A stretch of DNA of 64,000 nt from Capronia americana. Its lineage: Eukaryota; Ascomycota; Eurotiomycetes; Chaetothyriales; Herpotrichiellaceae. The stretch spans positions 310,001-374,000 of the forward strand of contig JADWQD010000020.1 in the NCBI GenBank assembly GCA_016110215.1. The letters are read 5' to 3'. Of the stretch, positions 47,359-58,272 are shown one piece after another; position 1 is the stretch's first letter; the number at the start of each line of letters is the position of its first letter. Below the pieces are notes generated by a model. The model ran no database searches. It was not told where the DNA came from and saw only the letters and a program-made list of their open reading frames with translations. Made by a program: the position numbers and the translations under genes.

Positions 47359-48992
47359 CTATGCTTTGATATGTTCTACTTCGCTGAGGCTGTGGTCCTT
47401 GTCCGACATAACATTTTCAGCACCTAATCCGCCAGACTTCCCAATGAGCCGAGAGGCGCGAACAACACCCAAAGCGGTGGAGCTTTCGAACATCTCATCA
47501 ATATCCTCCAATGACTTGCCATTAGTCTCCGGGAAGAAAAAGTAGATTATAGGCAGGAAACTTGCGTTGAATACGGCAAAGATGATCCAGTAGTGACTGC
47601 CGAGATTTGCTGTTCCTGGCGGCGTGATCTGGCCAACGACAAACTGTCCCAACCACTGACCGGTGACCGAGATGGCGGAGACAGGAACTCGAAGTCTCAA
47701 AGGGGCGATTTCGCTGGCATATAGAAAGGGAAGTCCAAGAAATCCAATGGCGTATGAGCAGGCATAGATAAACATGAAGGTGAGTGCGACGGGTGCCAGA
47801 TTCGAATGACCACCAGTTCCGGCAAGAACAGCCATCGAGACGCACATACCGCTCGCACCGATCATGAAGAGTACCCGCCTTCCTATCCGATCGACAAGGA
47901 ATAGAGGGACAAACGCGGCCACGGTGAATGTTGTGACGAAGCCAGCAGCGAGCAGTTTGCCACGTTCACCAGAAAATCCCAACTCAGCAAAGACACTGCC
48001 GGTGTAGAAGATCATGGCCGAACAGCCGTTCCACTGCGTGAAACTCTGTGCCAGCAATGCAATGAAGGCGCGTTGAAGTGGACGTTCGGGGCTGTGCTTG
48101 AAGAATGATCGGAAGCCGCCGGTAGTCAGCTCCAGCTGGCTTTGAATGTGGTGGAGATCTGCTACGACTTGTGGGTCGTCCAGGGGCCGGTCCATGATTG
48201 CCGCCACCACATTTCGGGCTTCGTCGAGTCGTCCTTTGCGCGCAAGCCAACGGGGCGACTCCGGCATGAAAAAGACCCAGGGCATCGCGAAGATGGCGAA
48301 GGCCGCGGGCAAAACCATGGTCACCCTCCACTGAGCCGAACCGGTCAGGCCTGGAATGGTGCCCAGGTAGACCCAGCTAGGCAAGGCAATACCTGCGCTG
48401 ATGAAGATGCCTTCCATGATGACGAACATGCCTCGATGTTTGGTGGTGGCGCATTCTGTTTGCCAGATAGGAATACTCGCTGAGATGATTCCGATCGATC
48501 CGCCAACGAGTAGACGTCCGATGATGAATTGTGCAAGCCGGGAGGCCGAGGTCTCGATAGCAAGTGCGATGACCGATAAGACTAAACCCACGAAAATGGT
48601 GCGAAGTCTTCCCAGCTTATCGCCAAAGAAAATGCAGGAAAGTGCACCAACAACGGCCCCGAGATCATAGCAGGCTGTGACAACGCCTACCTCCTGTCAG
48701 CATGGTCTGGGGAAGCGATTCAACATGCGGGCGTACCCAGGATCAGCGCATTATACGACTTAGCAGCACCTTTCGTGTTGACGGTGTCAAGTCTGGGGAA
48801 TTGCTAGTAATCGGTAAGATTCCAACCCCAGACAAGCGCTTGGAGTGTATTCACCTTGACAAAGGATTCCAGGTCTGTTGCGTGTCCAGTCGAGCCATTG
48901 TTCCAGCCGAACAGCATGAAACTAGGCAGCACGACAAGCACGACCATGGCTGTCTTGAGCCCGAGACCCCTCAACCCGAGAAATTTTGCCAT
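47359..48992 (-). CDS. MFS transporter, sugar-porter type
   Basis: Exons on the minus strand are 48992-48855, 48803-48737 and 48686-47359, giving 510 aa. The start MAKFLGLRGLGLK, first helix with LFGWNNGSTGHATDLESFVK, and LDTVNTKG followed by VTACYDLGAVVGALSC are the usual N-terminus of fungal SP porters. PESPRWLARKGRLDEAR follows helix 6, VDRIGRRVLF lies between helices 8 and 9 and FPETNGKSLEDIDEMFE ends helix 12. The second intron ends at GGTAG; only this acceptor restores the frame. Sugar-porter-type carriers in fungi also move quinate, inositol and aromatic acids, so cluster context leaves an organic-acid substrate open. Confidence 0.92.
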
Positions 48993-49583
48993 TTTCCGAT
49001 GGAGTTGGAAAGTGAAAGTGAAAGTTGTTGAGACTGGATGTTGTTAGAGGATCGAAGAGGCGGCCACACACCGATACTTATGATTGTTTCGGTTTAAACC
49101 ATGAATCGCCTCCATCTCCACACACTCCGCCAAAATATACTGAGTAGTCTAAGATTCTTTGGTCATTTGCGTCGAGCCCGGGGGAGAAAACGCCGAGCGC
49201 CAAAATTGGACCGCGTGGAAGCAATGACCGAGGATACGGGCTCGGGAGGTTAGGTACAGTCTAGAGATTCCATTCGAATCCGACACAGACCTGGCTAAAC
49301 TCGTCCGCGCCAAGAAGTATACACCGAAGCTTTTGACCAAGTTAGCGAATAAGCAATGGTTGGCAAATCTGTGCGATTCTAACTTATGGCGCCCCGCAGA
49401 TTTGCAGGATTATCGGGAACATGGGGAAACTCGGGGAAATCATCAAAATCCGCGTGTCAGACACAATCCCAAGCTATCAAGTTATCGCCGAGCTGTGGGG
49501 AAGAACGATGACTTCCAGGTGGACTCGCAATGAATCCGATCCAGATGAGCGTTTCTTGAATCTGGACAAGAGCACGACCTGTC
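48993..49583. promoter_or_regulatory. Divergent promoter region, MFS transporter / regulator
   Basis: 591 bp between the start codons of the transporter (minus) and the regulator (plus). The arrangement suggests local control. No specific site could be assigned. Confidence 0.4.
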
Positions 49584-51620
49584 ATGCCGTCTCAGACCCC
49601 GGCTTGTGTGGCTTGTGAGCAGGCCTCGGCAAGTCTCCTCTGGCTGTTGGGAAAACAAAGTGCTGACGAACGATAGGCTGAATGCATTTTCCTGCCGGCA
49701 AATGATTCCTGCGAAAATTGCAAAGCCCGCAAACTCGACTGCTTGTATGTGTCGCACCTGGTCTGCTCTGGCGTTGATAGCATGCTCACAAACTTAGCTC
49801 GTCAGGAAGAAAGCGACGACGCACTGGCACCAAGAGACACACTCTCTCGTACACCAAATCGCCATATCCCAATACACTATATCCACAAGGCAAAGAAACT
49901 GTCACCACGGACGAACTTCCACGACCGCGTTTTCAACAGTCGTCTTCAATAGTTGACCCACCGTCGTCGACCAATTGGTCAGGTCCAGCTCTCCCTGTCG
50001 GCAGTGCCCAAGATCCCAGTCCCAACAACGAGACGTACATTGGCAGGGCGCACTATCTGGACCATGATACACCATTTGATGAGGCACAGGCTCGCGAAGC
50101 CAGCGAATCTGAACGGCGGCAGCCCTCCGAGTCAGAAAATGCTGTACTACAGCTCTTCAGTGCTTTCGAGTTGCCTCCACGAGCAATCTTCCGCAGTCTG
50201 CTCGATAGTTTTCTAACCTACTGTCAACCTTGGACACCTGTCCTCACGCGTGGCGAACTGGATCACAGCGACCAGCAAGCTCCGTCATACATCATCTGTC
50301 AATCGATGTTTCTGGCTGCGAGCCGGGTCTCGACTGCTCCAAGTATACTTTCATTTGCTACACCAGATCAGTTCTATCAGCGAGCCAAGGCTCTTTTCTT
50401 CATGAACCACGAGCTTGATGCGTTGGCGATAATAAAAGCGACTATCATGCTGCAGTGGTATACGCCTGTAGGGCCAGAGCAAGTTTCTTACGATGCTGGC
50501 GAATTCTGGCTCAGAGTAGGAGTAGCCATAGCTGTTCAGATTGGTCTCCACCGTGAGGCGCCGCCCGGACCTACCACTGCTGCGCGGAGAAGAATCTGGT
50601 GGACTCTAAGGGTAAGTCCAACACTCTCCAAGTTTGCCCTCACGCTGATACAAGTGACAGACGCGGGACTCATTGATGACAGTGGCCCATGGTCGGCCCC
50701 GAGCGATCAACCGAGACGACACTAATGTGGCCCCTATACGACCGGACGATCTTGTTGACGCCGCTGGTGAAGGCGATGGACAATTATTTGTCGCCTACAC
50801 GAATATTTGCTGTATCCTGGGTGATATCTCCGAAACATGTTCAAGAAACACCATGACGCTGGCAAAGCATCAAAACTTTGAGAACCTTCTGCATGAATGG
50901 CCCTCCCAAGTTCCCAACCACCTTCGTTTCCCTAATTTTGGCGTGAGCACGGAGAGATACATGTCATTGCAGTCTCAGCTCAATCTTCGCCAACTTCACC
51001 TTCCATACCTGCTCAGCCTCGCCATCATCGGTCGTTCACTTAAAAATGAAACAATCTCGGCTCAACCTGTCATCGCAGCATCTTTCGTGGCAGGCATCTT
51101 TCGGGACTTTCTTGCGCGGGATGAAATCAAACACCTCGCACCAATCTTCTCACGATACTGCATCGCTTCTGGATTTTTCCTGGCTTTGTTGCAACCTCTC
51201 TCAGAACTTTGGTCCGCTTGTCAATCCGACATGGATGTTTTCCGCAAATCTCTCCAAGAACTGGGTCAAAGATGGAAGTCGGCCAAATCAGGGCTGAGAG
51301 CTCTGGAACACTTTATTTCCCTGCGTGAGAAACAACCACGGCGAGCCGTACAGGTCGTGTGGCTTACCGACCACCAAAGAAGATTCTTCGACTGCTTTCC
51401 GCGAGACTATTGCCTCAGTTGGGCCAGCCTCTACGAACACTGTAGACTCAATCCTAGAGCTCCCGACCCTTTGGACGGGAATGCGACAACGGACACGAAT
51501 ATCCCCTTGGTTGACACATCGGTTATTGACAACGTAGCCGAAGATTATTGGGCATTAAATGACGCGGATTTCGAACAATTTATGTGGACCAATACTGAAG
51601 ACTGGTTTTCTAATCTCTAA
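49584..51620 (+). CDS. Zn2Cys6-type regulator with degenerate zinc cluster; GC-AG intron
   Basis: Exons 49584-49628, 49677-49744, 49798-50611 and 50661-51620 give 628 aa. Spliced residues 8-35 give C-x2-C-x6-C-x8-C-x2-C-x6-C (ACVACEQAS|AEC, then CENCKARKLDC), followed by a nuclear-localisation-like SGRKRRRTGTKR. Intron 1 begins GCAAGT, the standard GC-AG donor; no GT donor gives an open frame. The intron sits two residues before the third Cys, exactly as in the paralogue at 55038-57057, which supports the model. The loop between Cys 2 and 3 reads EQASAE, not the basic run (HNRKVR in the paralogue) that contacts DNA. The C-terminal Fungal_trans domain includes DQFYQRAKALFF and RRRIWWTLR followed by RDSL. 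It is divergent to the MFS gene. Confidence 0.8.
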
Positions 51621-51681
51621 ATTCGCTGCCGAACACATAAAAATGCAACTTCTCATGTCTCAGGTCTGCCATCTCTCCTCA

Positions 51682-53490
51682 CTACAGTCTTGCCTGTAAC
51701 CGGACCCCTTGCTTAGACTTCCGCCATACCTGGATTTCTGGCAGCAGCTCATATCCTGGTGACGGGATGAGTTCTGGTCCCAGAACCTTCTTCTGCACCT
51801 TACCAGTAACGCCCTTGGGAAGTTCGCCCTCGACTACACGCAGAATGGTAGGAAGCTTGTAGCCCGCCAGTGATTGTCGAAGATCTGCGCGGAGCTGCTG
51901 CAGGGTCAACTTGGCTGCCTGGGGCTTTACAGCAATGACAGCGCCAACACGTTGGCCAAATTCTTCGTCGCTGACACCGACCACCATGGCCTCCCGTACA
52001 TAAGGAAGATTCAAGCACTCTCGTTCGATGTCTGTGGCCGATATCTTGTAGCCGCCTGATTTGATGATATCGACCGAGGCTCGACCCACGATGGTGTAGA
52101 AATCGCCGTCACGCCGGGCGATATCGCCTGTCCTGAACCATCCATCTTCATCGTGTGCATGCTTGGTGGCCTCCGCATCATAGAGATATCTGGATATGTC
52201 AGTTCAACACCACAAAGGAGCCATGGCGTCAAGACGTACTTTGCGAACATATAAGGCGACTTGACAAGCAGTTCCCCCTGGGTGCCTTCCGACAGCTTCA
52301 GTTCCACGCCTGGCACAGGTAGACCAACGCATCCTTTGGACAGCAACTTGTGGTTTGCATCCAGAGGCACTTTCAGACAGCCGGGGAACTCGGTCGCGCC
52401 GTACCGCGTCAGAATCGGCGTCCCTGCCCGCAGCTCGGTCCAAAATTGTTGCACATTGTCCTGCAATGCACTTGACCCGCTCAACAACACTCGGAACTGG
52501 TTCGCCGCGGTAACAAACCGGGCAACCTCGCTCGGGGGCAACTTTACTATTCTGTTTTCGAAATCCCATTTCAACCGCAGGAAAATGGTTGGAACGGCCG
52601 AAAATACGGTCAGGCCGCCTTGCAAGAAACGATCCCAGACCCATTTGGGATCGAAGCTGCCACCTCCGCCGAATTCGATGCATGATCCGGCGCACAGAAA
52701 TGGGAAGAAAGACGTGCCAAGCCCGGTGGTGTGGTGGACGGGTAACAAGTGGAGGAGCACATCCTGATGGCTGAGGTCGTAACCCTCGCCGATCGAAGTG
52801 GCCGTTTCGTGGGTGTACGTGCGGCGGTGGACAACGGCTTTCGGCCGGCCAGTGGTGCCCGACGTGAAGATGACAATTCCCGGTGCACGGTCGTCTTGAG
52901 GGGGATCTGAAGACAATGCAATGTCCAGCGCTCTAAGTCGCGGGGACTTGGGCAGATGAGACAGGATGTCGATGGTGGTGACGTTGCCTGCTTGTTGGCC
53001 TGCACGTTTGGCAGTGTCCTTCACTGCCGAGCTGCCGAGTACGGCGACCTGCTGCGACTTGGTGATAAAGTAGACGAGCTCGTCGATGGGTGCCGTCGGG
53101 ACTAGAATGTCAGCAAGGTCGCAAACGAGCGATGTTGCCTCACTTACACATCGGCACGGCTGCAGCGCCCAGCGCCAGAACCGTGAGAATCGCCACGGTG
53201 AACTCGAAGCCACCAGCGGCCAGGACCCCGATGTAGACCTCATCGCCACGGCGGAGCCTCGCGCGGGTGTTTGACGACAAATATGCTTCGACGACTTTGC
53301 GAAAGGCCAGCACGGCGTCAAGCAATTCAGCATAGGTCTTCTCAACACCCAGACCCCGATCGCGCAGAGCTACACGATCCCGTCGGGCATGACGAATCAA
53401 CTTGCCAAAAAGCGGGCTGTTGGGAAGAATGTGATCGCCAGAATGCTGTGGCACAATTTGTGAGCGGTCGATGTTCGCTGCTTGAGCCAT
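51682..53490 (-). CDS. Acyl-CoA synthetase (AMP-forming), malonyl-CoA-synthetase/ACSF3-like
   Basis: It activates a carboxylic acid to its CoA thioester through an acyl-AMP. Exons on the minus strand are 53490-53148, 53101-52240 and 52189-51682, giving 570 aa, the normal length. Adenylation-family motifs are all present: IVIFTSGTTGRPKAVVHRR (P-loop), RYGATEFPG, GWFRTGDIARRDGDFYTIVG and VDIIKSGGYKISATDIERE, plus the late lysine region PKGVTGKVQKK. VDIIKSGGYKIS is typical of the ACSF3/MatB branch, but fungal members of this branch act on varied acids, so malonate is not assured. There is no PTS1 (ends QARL). The ATG at 53490 is preferred; the frame upstream lacks a nearer ATG. It diverges from the enoyl-CoA isomerase gene. 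Confidence 0.92.
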
Positions 53491-54056
53491 GGCGCGCTTC
53501 TGCAATGGTAAATGATTGTTACCAGAGTTGAAAGGATGGTTTTGATCCCCGTGTTGTGATTGTTAAAGTCAGTCAGGTAGATCTGTGGGACAAGTTTGGA
53601 CACAGGCAACTTCTGTTCACCAGGGCCATAATGGACCGTCAAGCCTAGTGCAAAGCAAAGAGGGCCATGCTTTAGCATAGTCATGACATATGGAGACGGT
53701 CTATAGGACCCACTCATCACGAAGCTTGCGGCGTTTTCTCACAACCGGTGCCGAGTAGTGGAGGACTATGGAGACGAACTGTATGAAAGCTAAGTGGCTC
53801 GGTGGTTCGGTGACTCGGTGACTCGGTGACTCGTTGGTTCGGCGGTCTTCGTCCATCTACTGGATGGAGGGCTGGGAGCCCCAGGACTCGTCTCCCTCTG
53901 CTCTGAGCGGACAATCTCCTCCCCAGATTCTCGACGCCCCACGGACATATCCCGCCCTCGATAAAATCGCGAGGTGGAGTTGTACGGTCAAAGGCTTGGT
54001 GAGGTCGCTTTATCTCCCACCACACACGCCCAGGGGAATTTGAACCCCCGCTCACC
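53491..54056. promoter_or_regulatory. Divergent promoter region, acyl-CoA synthetase / enoyl-CoA isomerase
   Basis: 566 bp lie between two divergent start codons of functionally linked genes. It contains an octamer tandem array, listed next, that could carry repeated regulator sites. Confidence 0.5.
53801..53848. repeat. Six 8-bp tandem units, GGTGACTC type
   Basis: Units read GGTGGTTC, GGTGACTC (three times), GTTGGTTC and GGCGGTCT, in phase. The motif TGACTC is identical to the core bound by fungal bZIP factors of the Gcn4/CpcA class (TGACTC), repeated three times at 8-bp spacing. Confidence 0.7.
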
Positions 54057-54980
54057 ATGGCCAGCAACATGACCCAAGACGACAAGATAACACTCGACTA
54101 TCGCGACAGGTTAGCCGTCATCACTCTGAACAACCCAAGCAAGTTGAATGCGTTGACGAAAGACCTGTACTATCAGCTGGCGACTTTTCTCTACGAAGTT
54201 GCGGCTCGAGATGAAATCCTGGTGACTTTGCTGATCGGGCGAGGGCGATTCTTCTCTGCGTAAGTGGTGTCACTACCCAGTCATGATTTCCTTGACAAAG
54301 AGTGGTCTACGTGGGTCCTGGTACATGAGACTGACAACGACGGTAGAGGCGCTGATGTATCCGTGTCACGAAAACAACCACCAGGCACGGATCTGTATCG
54401 ACATTTCCTGACCTACACGGTAGCATCAAATCTCAACCTGGCAAGGGCCTTTTACATGCACCCGAAAATCCTGGTGACCGCTCTCAACGGCCCAGTCATC
54501 GGCATGTCTGCGGCCATGATTGCCTATTCCGATTTCATCTATGCAACACCGCACGTTTATCTGCAGACTCCATTCGCAAGCCTTGGTCTGGTGGCGGAGG
54601 GAGGCGCAAGTGCAGCGTTCGTCGAGCGTATGGGGATCGGCAAGGCCAACAAAGCTTTGATCCAGGGCCGAAGGCTTGGAGCAGATGAGCTGCTAGGCTG
54701 CGGCTTCGTCGACCGTATCTTCAAGACCGAGGGCGGTGATGACGTGGCATTCGAACGGGTCGTGCTCGACGAGATCAAAGATGGGTTAGGCGATCATCTC
54801 AATGGTGAGAGCATGCTTCGGATAAAAGCGTTGATTAGAGGCAAGCAAAGGCGCGATCTCCACGCTCAGAATGTGGACGAAGTGTTCGAGGGAATGGCAA
54901 GGAGTGTCGCCGGTATACCACAGAAACAATTTGAGAAGCTCAAAATGCTCAAGAAGTCACAAGCGAAGAGTATGCTTTGA
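54057..54980 (+). CDS. Enoyl-CoA hydratase/isomerase (crotonase fold), ECI-like
   Basis: Exons 54057-54259 and 54347-54980 give 278 aa. Crotonase features are ITLNNPSKLNALTKDLYYQL, the first oxyanion-hole segment FFSAGADVS formed across the intron, and the second in ALNGPVIGMSAAM, then FIYATPHVYLQTPFASLGLV with EGGASAAFVERMG. The TPFASLGLVxEGG pattern and the bulky LYRHF loop resemble peroxisomal delta3-delta2-enoyl-CoA isomerases (Eci1 type), where a Glu is the catalytic base. The C-terminus KSML is only a weak PTS1 candidate. It shares a divergent promoter with the acyl-CoA synthetase, which fits a short beta-oxidation-like route. Confidence 0.9.
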
Positions 54981-55037
54981 CCAAAAATAAAAGTCGGTGT
55001 GTACTTGGTCAAAAGATCGTCTTCTGTCTCATTGTAT

Positions 55038-57057
55038 TCAGCCATTGTGGAGGATCCAGTCTTCCAACTGATCATAGGCAAATCCATGGCTGGTAAGCAA
55101 GTTATCTGAGAACCAACGAGTCCGCTCTGACCGAAAGGCGGTCGCGGCCTCAGCCCACGTTTCTCCACGGGCCTGTGAATTGAGTGTCCGGTCTGCACCA
55201 ATCGACCCGGGTTCGTCAACGAGCTCTGCAATAGGGCTCCACAGCCGGCAACCCGCCGGTGACATGGTCTCTAGGAATTTGAGACAGAGTGCCTTGTCGG
55301 ATACACTGGGCAGATCAGCAGGACGATACTGCTCTGTTGTTTTCAGGCATTCAAGGCAATGGTCCAAAGCTTTTGCTGCGTTAGCCACACTAGAATCATG
55401 TCTTGCAAGACTCAACAAAGCCTCTCGCAGTGTCTGCAGATCTGCCTGAGCGGCGTTCCACAGCTTTGGGTAGGCCCAGAGTCGGAGGAGCGCCATGCTT
55501 GCAGAGTATGCGTAGATTGTGAACAAAGGGCCGAGATATTGGATCTCGTCATGATCCAGAATGCTCTTGAAGATCCCAGCACTCATCGAAGCAGCGATCG
55601 AAGCAAGGGCCATTATCGGTAAGGTCGATGCGGAGGAGCGTTTGACGGTTGATAGCGTGCGCTGGCTCTGAGAGAACAGCACTAGAGCTGCAAAATAAGG
55701 CAGCCTCAATTGCCGAACTGTCAGGCTCTGATCTGTTGACTGTGGGACATCCCGGTCGGCATCGACACTTTCATACTGACACAGGCGAATGCGCCAGAGA
55801 TGAAGGCTGTTCTCAATACTTGAAATGTGCATGTAGCTCATAAATCCACGCCGGTAGCACTCGGTCAGATCGCCTAGGACCTTGCTGATGTCCACGTACA
55901 AGCTGAAGGCGGCAGGATCGGCTTGGCTGTCGACGAAATCACTGTCGTCCAGTCCTCGGACATCAGAGTCCATGAGATTGACGGCTCGAGGTCTAGCGTA
56001 TAACAAAGACATCAAGGAATCTTGTGCCACAATAGTCCACCACAATCGCCGACGTATGCCACTTTTGGAGTAGGGCCGAGGATCTCTGTGCAGCTTGATT
56101 CTGTATGCAATCGTGACTGCCACGTGAAGCCAAAGCTCACTACTGTCCACCGTATCGTGTCCAATCGCTTGCCGATCTTGCGACATGAGCATCAACGCAG
56201 CCTTGACGGCCACAAGAGGATCGCTCTCGCTGCCAGACCAGAAGAGGGCTTTAGCTCGTTGGTAAAATTGGCTCGGTGCGGTGGAAGATTGGTCGATGTG
56301 ACTCGCCGCAAACCACAGTGCTTGTGCGAGAAGCATCGAAGCTGACTGCTGCTCGATTCGCGCAAGATTCGCCAGGTCGGCGTGCTCCACGATTGGCAGC
56401 CACGGATTGCAGTACTCGAGGAAACAATTGGTCAGCCTCTGTCGTTCACTTTTGTGAGGCACGTCGACGCCATGGCTTGGGATCGGTGGTTCTGTGGACA
56501 AATTGCCGAAAGGATAGTCCAATCCACCATTGGAGGTAACATGCGGAGCAGGAGGAGGAGCAGGCCAACTAAAGAATGCTTCTGGTCGGGATTGAGTCCA
56601 TGGTGGCGAGGTGGCAGCGTGCAATGCCGAGCGCTGGTTCAAGGGCCCGTCAGCAACGGCAGCGTAGGAAATTGGTGTATGTGTTGTCGATTGGTCGACA
56701 GGGATCAGTATGCTGTTTGAGAAATGGGACGGCTGGGGCACGGCTGTGCTTGGAGAGGATCTTGACCTTCTGCGACGATTTGGAGCGGTCGAGACAACAG
56801 TACTGCATTCACGCTTCTTGCGTGAACGAGGTCTGAGTGTTGATTAGCCTTGGGCTGGCATCGAGCACAGATTTATGCCTACATGCAGTCAATGTTCGCA
56901 TTACTACAGGCCCTGCAACCTGGCCCATCTCCGACCATCACACATCGAACCTGGCTCTCTCTGAGCTTAGACCGCATTGATGGAGCATGGTACCGACCTT
57001 CCTGTTGTGGCACGTGACACACGCGTATGCAGTCTTGGGCGAGGAATCCAGAACCAT
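55038..57057 (-). CDS. Zn2Cys6 transcription factor, paralogue of the regulator at 49584-51620
   Basis: Exons on the minus strand are 57057-56998, 56950-56883 and 56832-55038, giving 640 aa. After splicing the zinc cluster is complete: ACVTCHNRK|VRC, eight residues, then CRACSNANIDC, with the basic HNRKVR loop, followed by a strongly basic linker (SRKKRE; NRRRRSR) that should serve nuclear import. The Fungal_trans middle region includes SQFYQRAKALFW, ELWLHVAVTIAYRIKLHRD and RRRLWWTIVAQDSL, each matched by the other regulator in the same order. The frame upstream of the 55038-56741 region has no ATG until the spliced exons are added. It converges with the enoyl-CoA isomerase gene (57 bp between stops). 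Confidence 0.9.
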
Positions 57058-57192
57058 TACGGCGAAATGCTTTGATAGTATGGACTGCCGGCGGTGCGTG
57101 CGAAGACACTTGATGGTTTTGCGCCGAAGAGGACCTGTTTGCTTGGCGTCTAGGCGGTGGTGCATATCCCCGAGCAGCCCCGGTGCGCCTTA

Positions 57193-57978
57193 CTACAGCT
57201 TAACCTTCGGCTGTCTACTGGTAGGCCTGGAGTACACCAAGCTGATCAACTGGAACTCCCGGTCTGCTTCGCCGTACAGCTCGGATCTGAGCACGCCGTA
57301 TACTCCGGCAGCAGCTCTAGGCGCAACCCGCCTGGCCAAGTCGTGTGCCGTTCTCCTCAGAGCGGACGGCTCAGCTATCAAGTCAACTATTCCATCTTCT
57401 AGAGCTTCCTTGCCCGTGAATTTGTGCGCCTCGAGCAGCATTTTCCTCGCTACTCTCGGGTGTAACTTAGCGCGAAGAAGACTCCCCATGCCAGGGAAGT
57501 GTAATCCAATGTCCACAGGCGGCTGCATGAGCTCGTCAGTTTTTCCGAGTGTCAAACCGCTGTGGACGGCAGTGTCCAAAAGTGAGCATACCATTCTCAA
57601 GAACCCTCGCTCGCCATTCATGACCCTGTAGTCATGCGCCATCGCGAACACGCAACCACCTCCAAAGGTATGTCCGTTGATCAGTGCAATTGTCGGAAAG
57701 GGAAAGTCCAAGATGGTATGAATCATTGGGTAGAAGCCTTCCGTGTTGGCATGAGGTCGCACTTCTCGTTCATTCAAGTCTGCTCCAGTACACCAGAACT
57801 TTGGATTTCTTCCTTGCACAATGACTGCTCCGGCAGAGCCATTTCCCAGTGTCTCCCTTATGCCGTTAAAGGCCGCTATCATCTCGCGACAGAATGCCAC
57901 CGTCATCCGGTTTTCCTCGCCACAGTGCATGGTGATGGTGAAGACATTGCCCTCGCGGGTTGTCGTGACGTGCTGCAT
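57193..57978 (-). CDS. Enoyl-CoA hydratase/isomerase family protein
   Basis: A single-exon 261-aa crotonase-fold protein. The oxyanion-hole segments are FWCTGADLN and INGHTFGGGCVFAMAHDYRV, followed by GLHFPGMGSLLRAKL and KMLLEAHKFTGKEALEDGIV. The GADLNE...FxxMIHTILDFPFPTIALINGH layout resembles fungal homologues of the short ECI/ECH group. It ends PKVKL, which resembles but does not match the PTS1 consensus. It lies directly downstream of the Zn2Cys6 gene start (135 bp) on the same strand. A second crotonase in one cluster suggests successive hydration, isomerisation or hydrolytic ring-opening steps; which one cannot be told. Confidence 0.88.
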   Translation of the reverse strand: MQHVTTTREGNVFTITMHCGEENRMTVAFCREMIAAFNGIRETLGNGSAGAVIVQGRNPKFWCTGADLNEREVRPHANTEGFYPMIHTILDFPFPTIALINGHTFGGGCVFAMAHDYRVMNGERGFLRMVCSLLDTAVHSGLTLGKTDELMQPPVDIGLHFPGMGSLLRAKLHPRVARKMLLEAHKFTGKEALEDGIVDLIAEPSALRRTAHDLARRVAPRAAAGVYGVLRSELYGEADREFQLISLVYSRPTSRQPKVKL

Positions 57979-58272
57979 CTTATCCGCCCAGAACGTCGAG
58001 CTCGGTAAATCAACATGAGAAGCCCCTTGCTTCTATATGCCATCGTCACATGATACGATTTGGATCAAGTCACGGCAATATTTGTAGCTCGGTCCCAAAT
58101 CCGCTTCGGTGTTTTCTCAACAACTGTGGGTTTGTGGCAAAACGCCGAACATTCAATCTTGCCAAGGACATCTTCGGCATCATATGCCTGTCTGAACCCT
58201 GTTCATGACACTATAAGACACGATAATCACGGCCCTAATAGGCCATACGTTATCCAGTACTTAGATTACCTA
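57979..58272. other. Spacer between the crotonase and P450 genes
   Basis: 294 bp between two minus-strand genes. It holds the crotonase promoter and the P450 3' end. No further element is seen. Confidence 0.45.

Noticed and set aside
48680..48745. Apparent frameshift in the MFS transporter at 47359-48992
   Set aside because: With the acceptor at GGTAG (exon 3 starting at 48686) the frame is restored and gives the family motif VTACYDLG, so the gene is intact.
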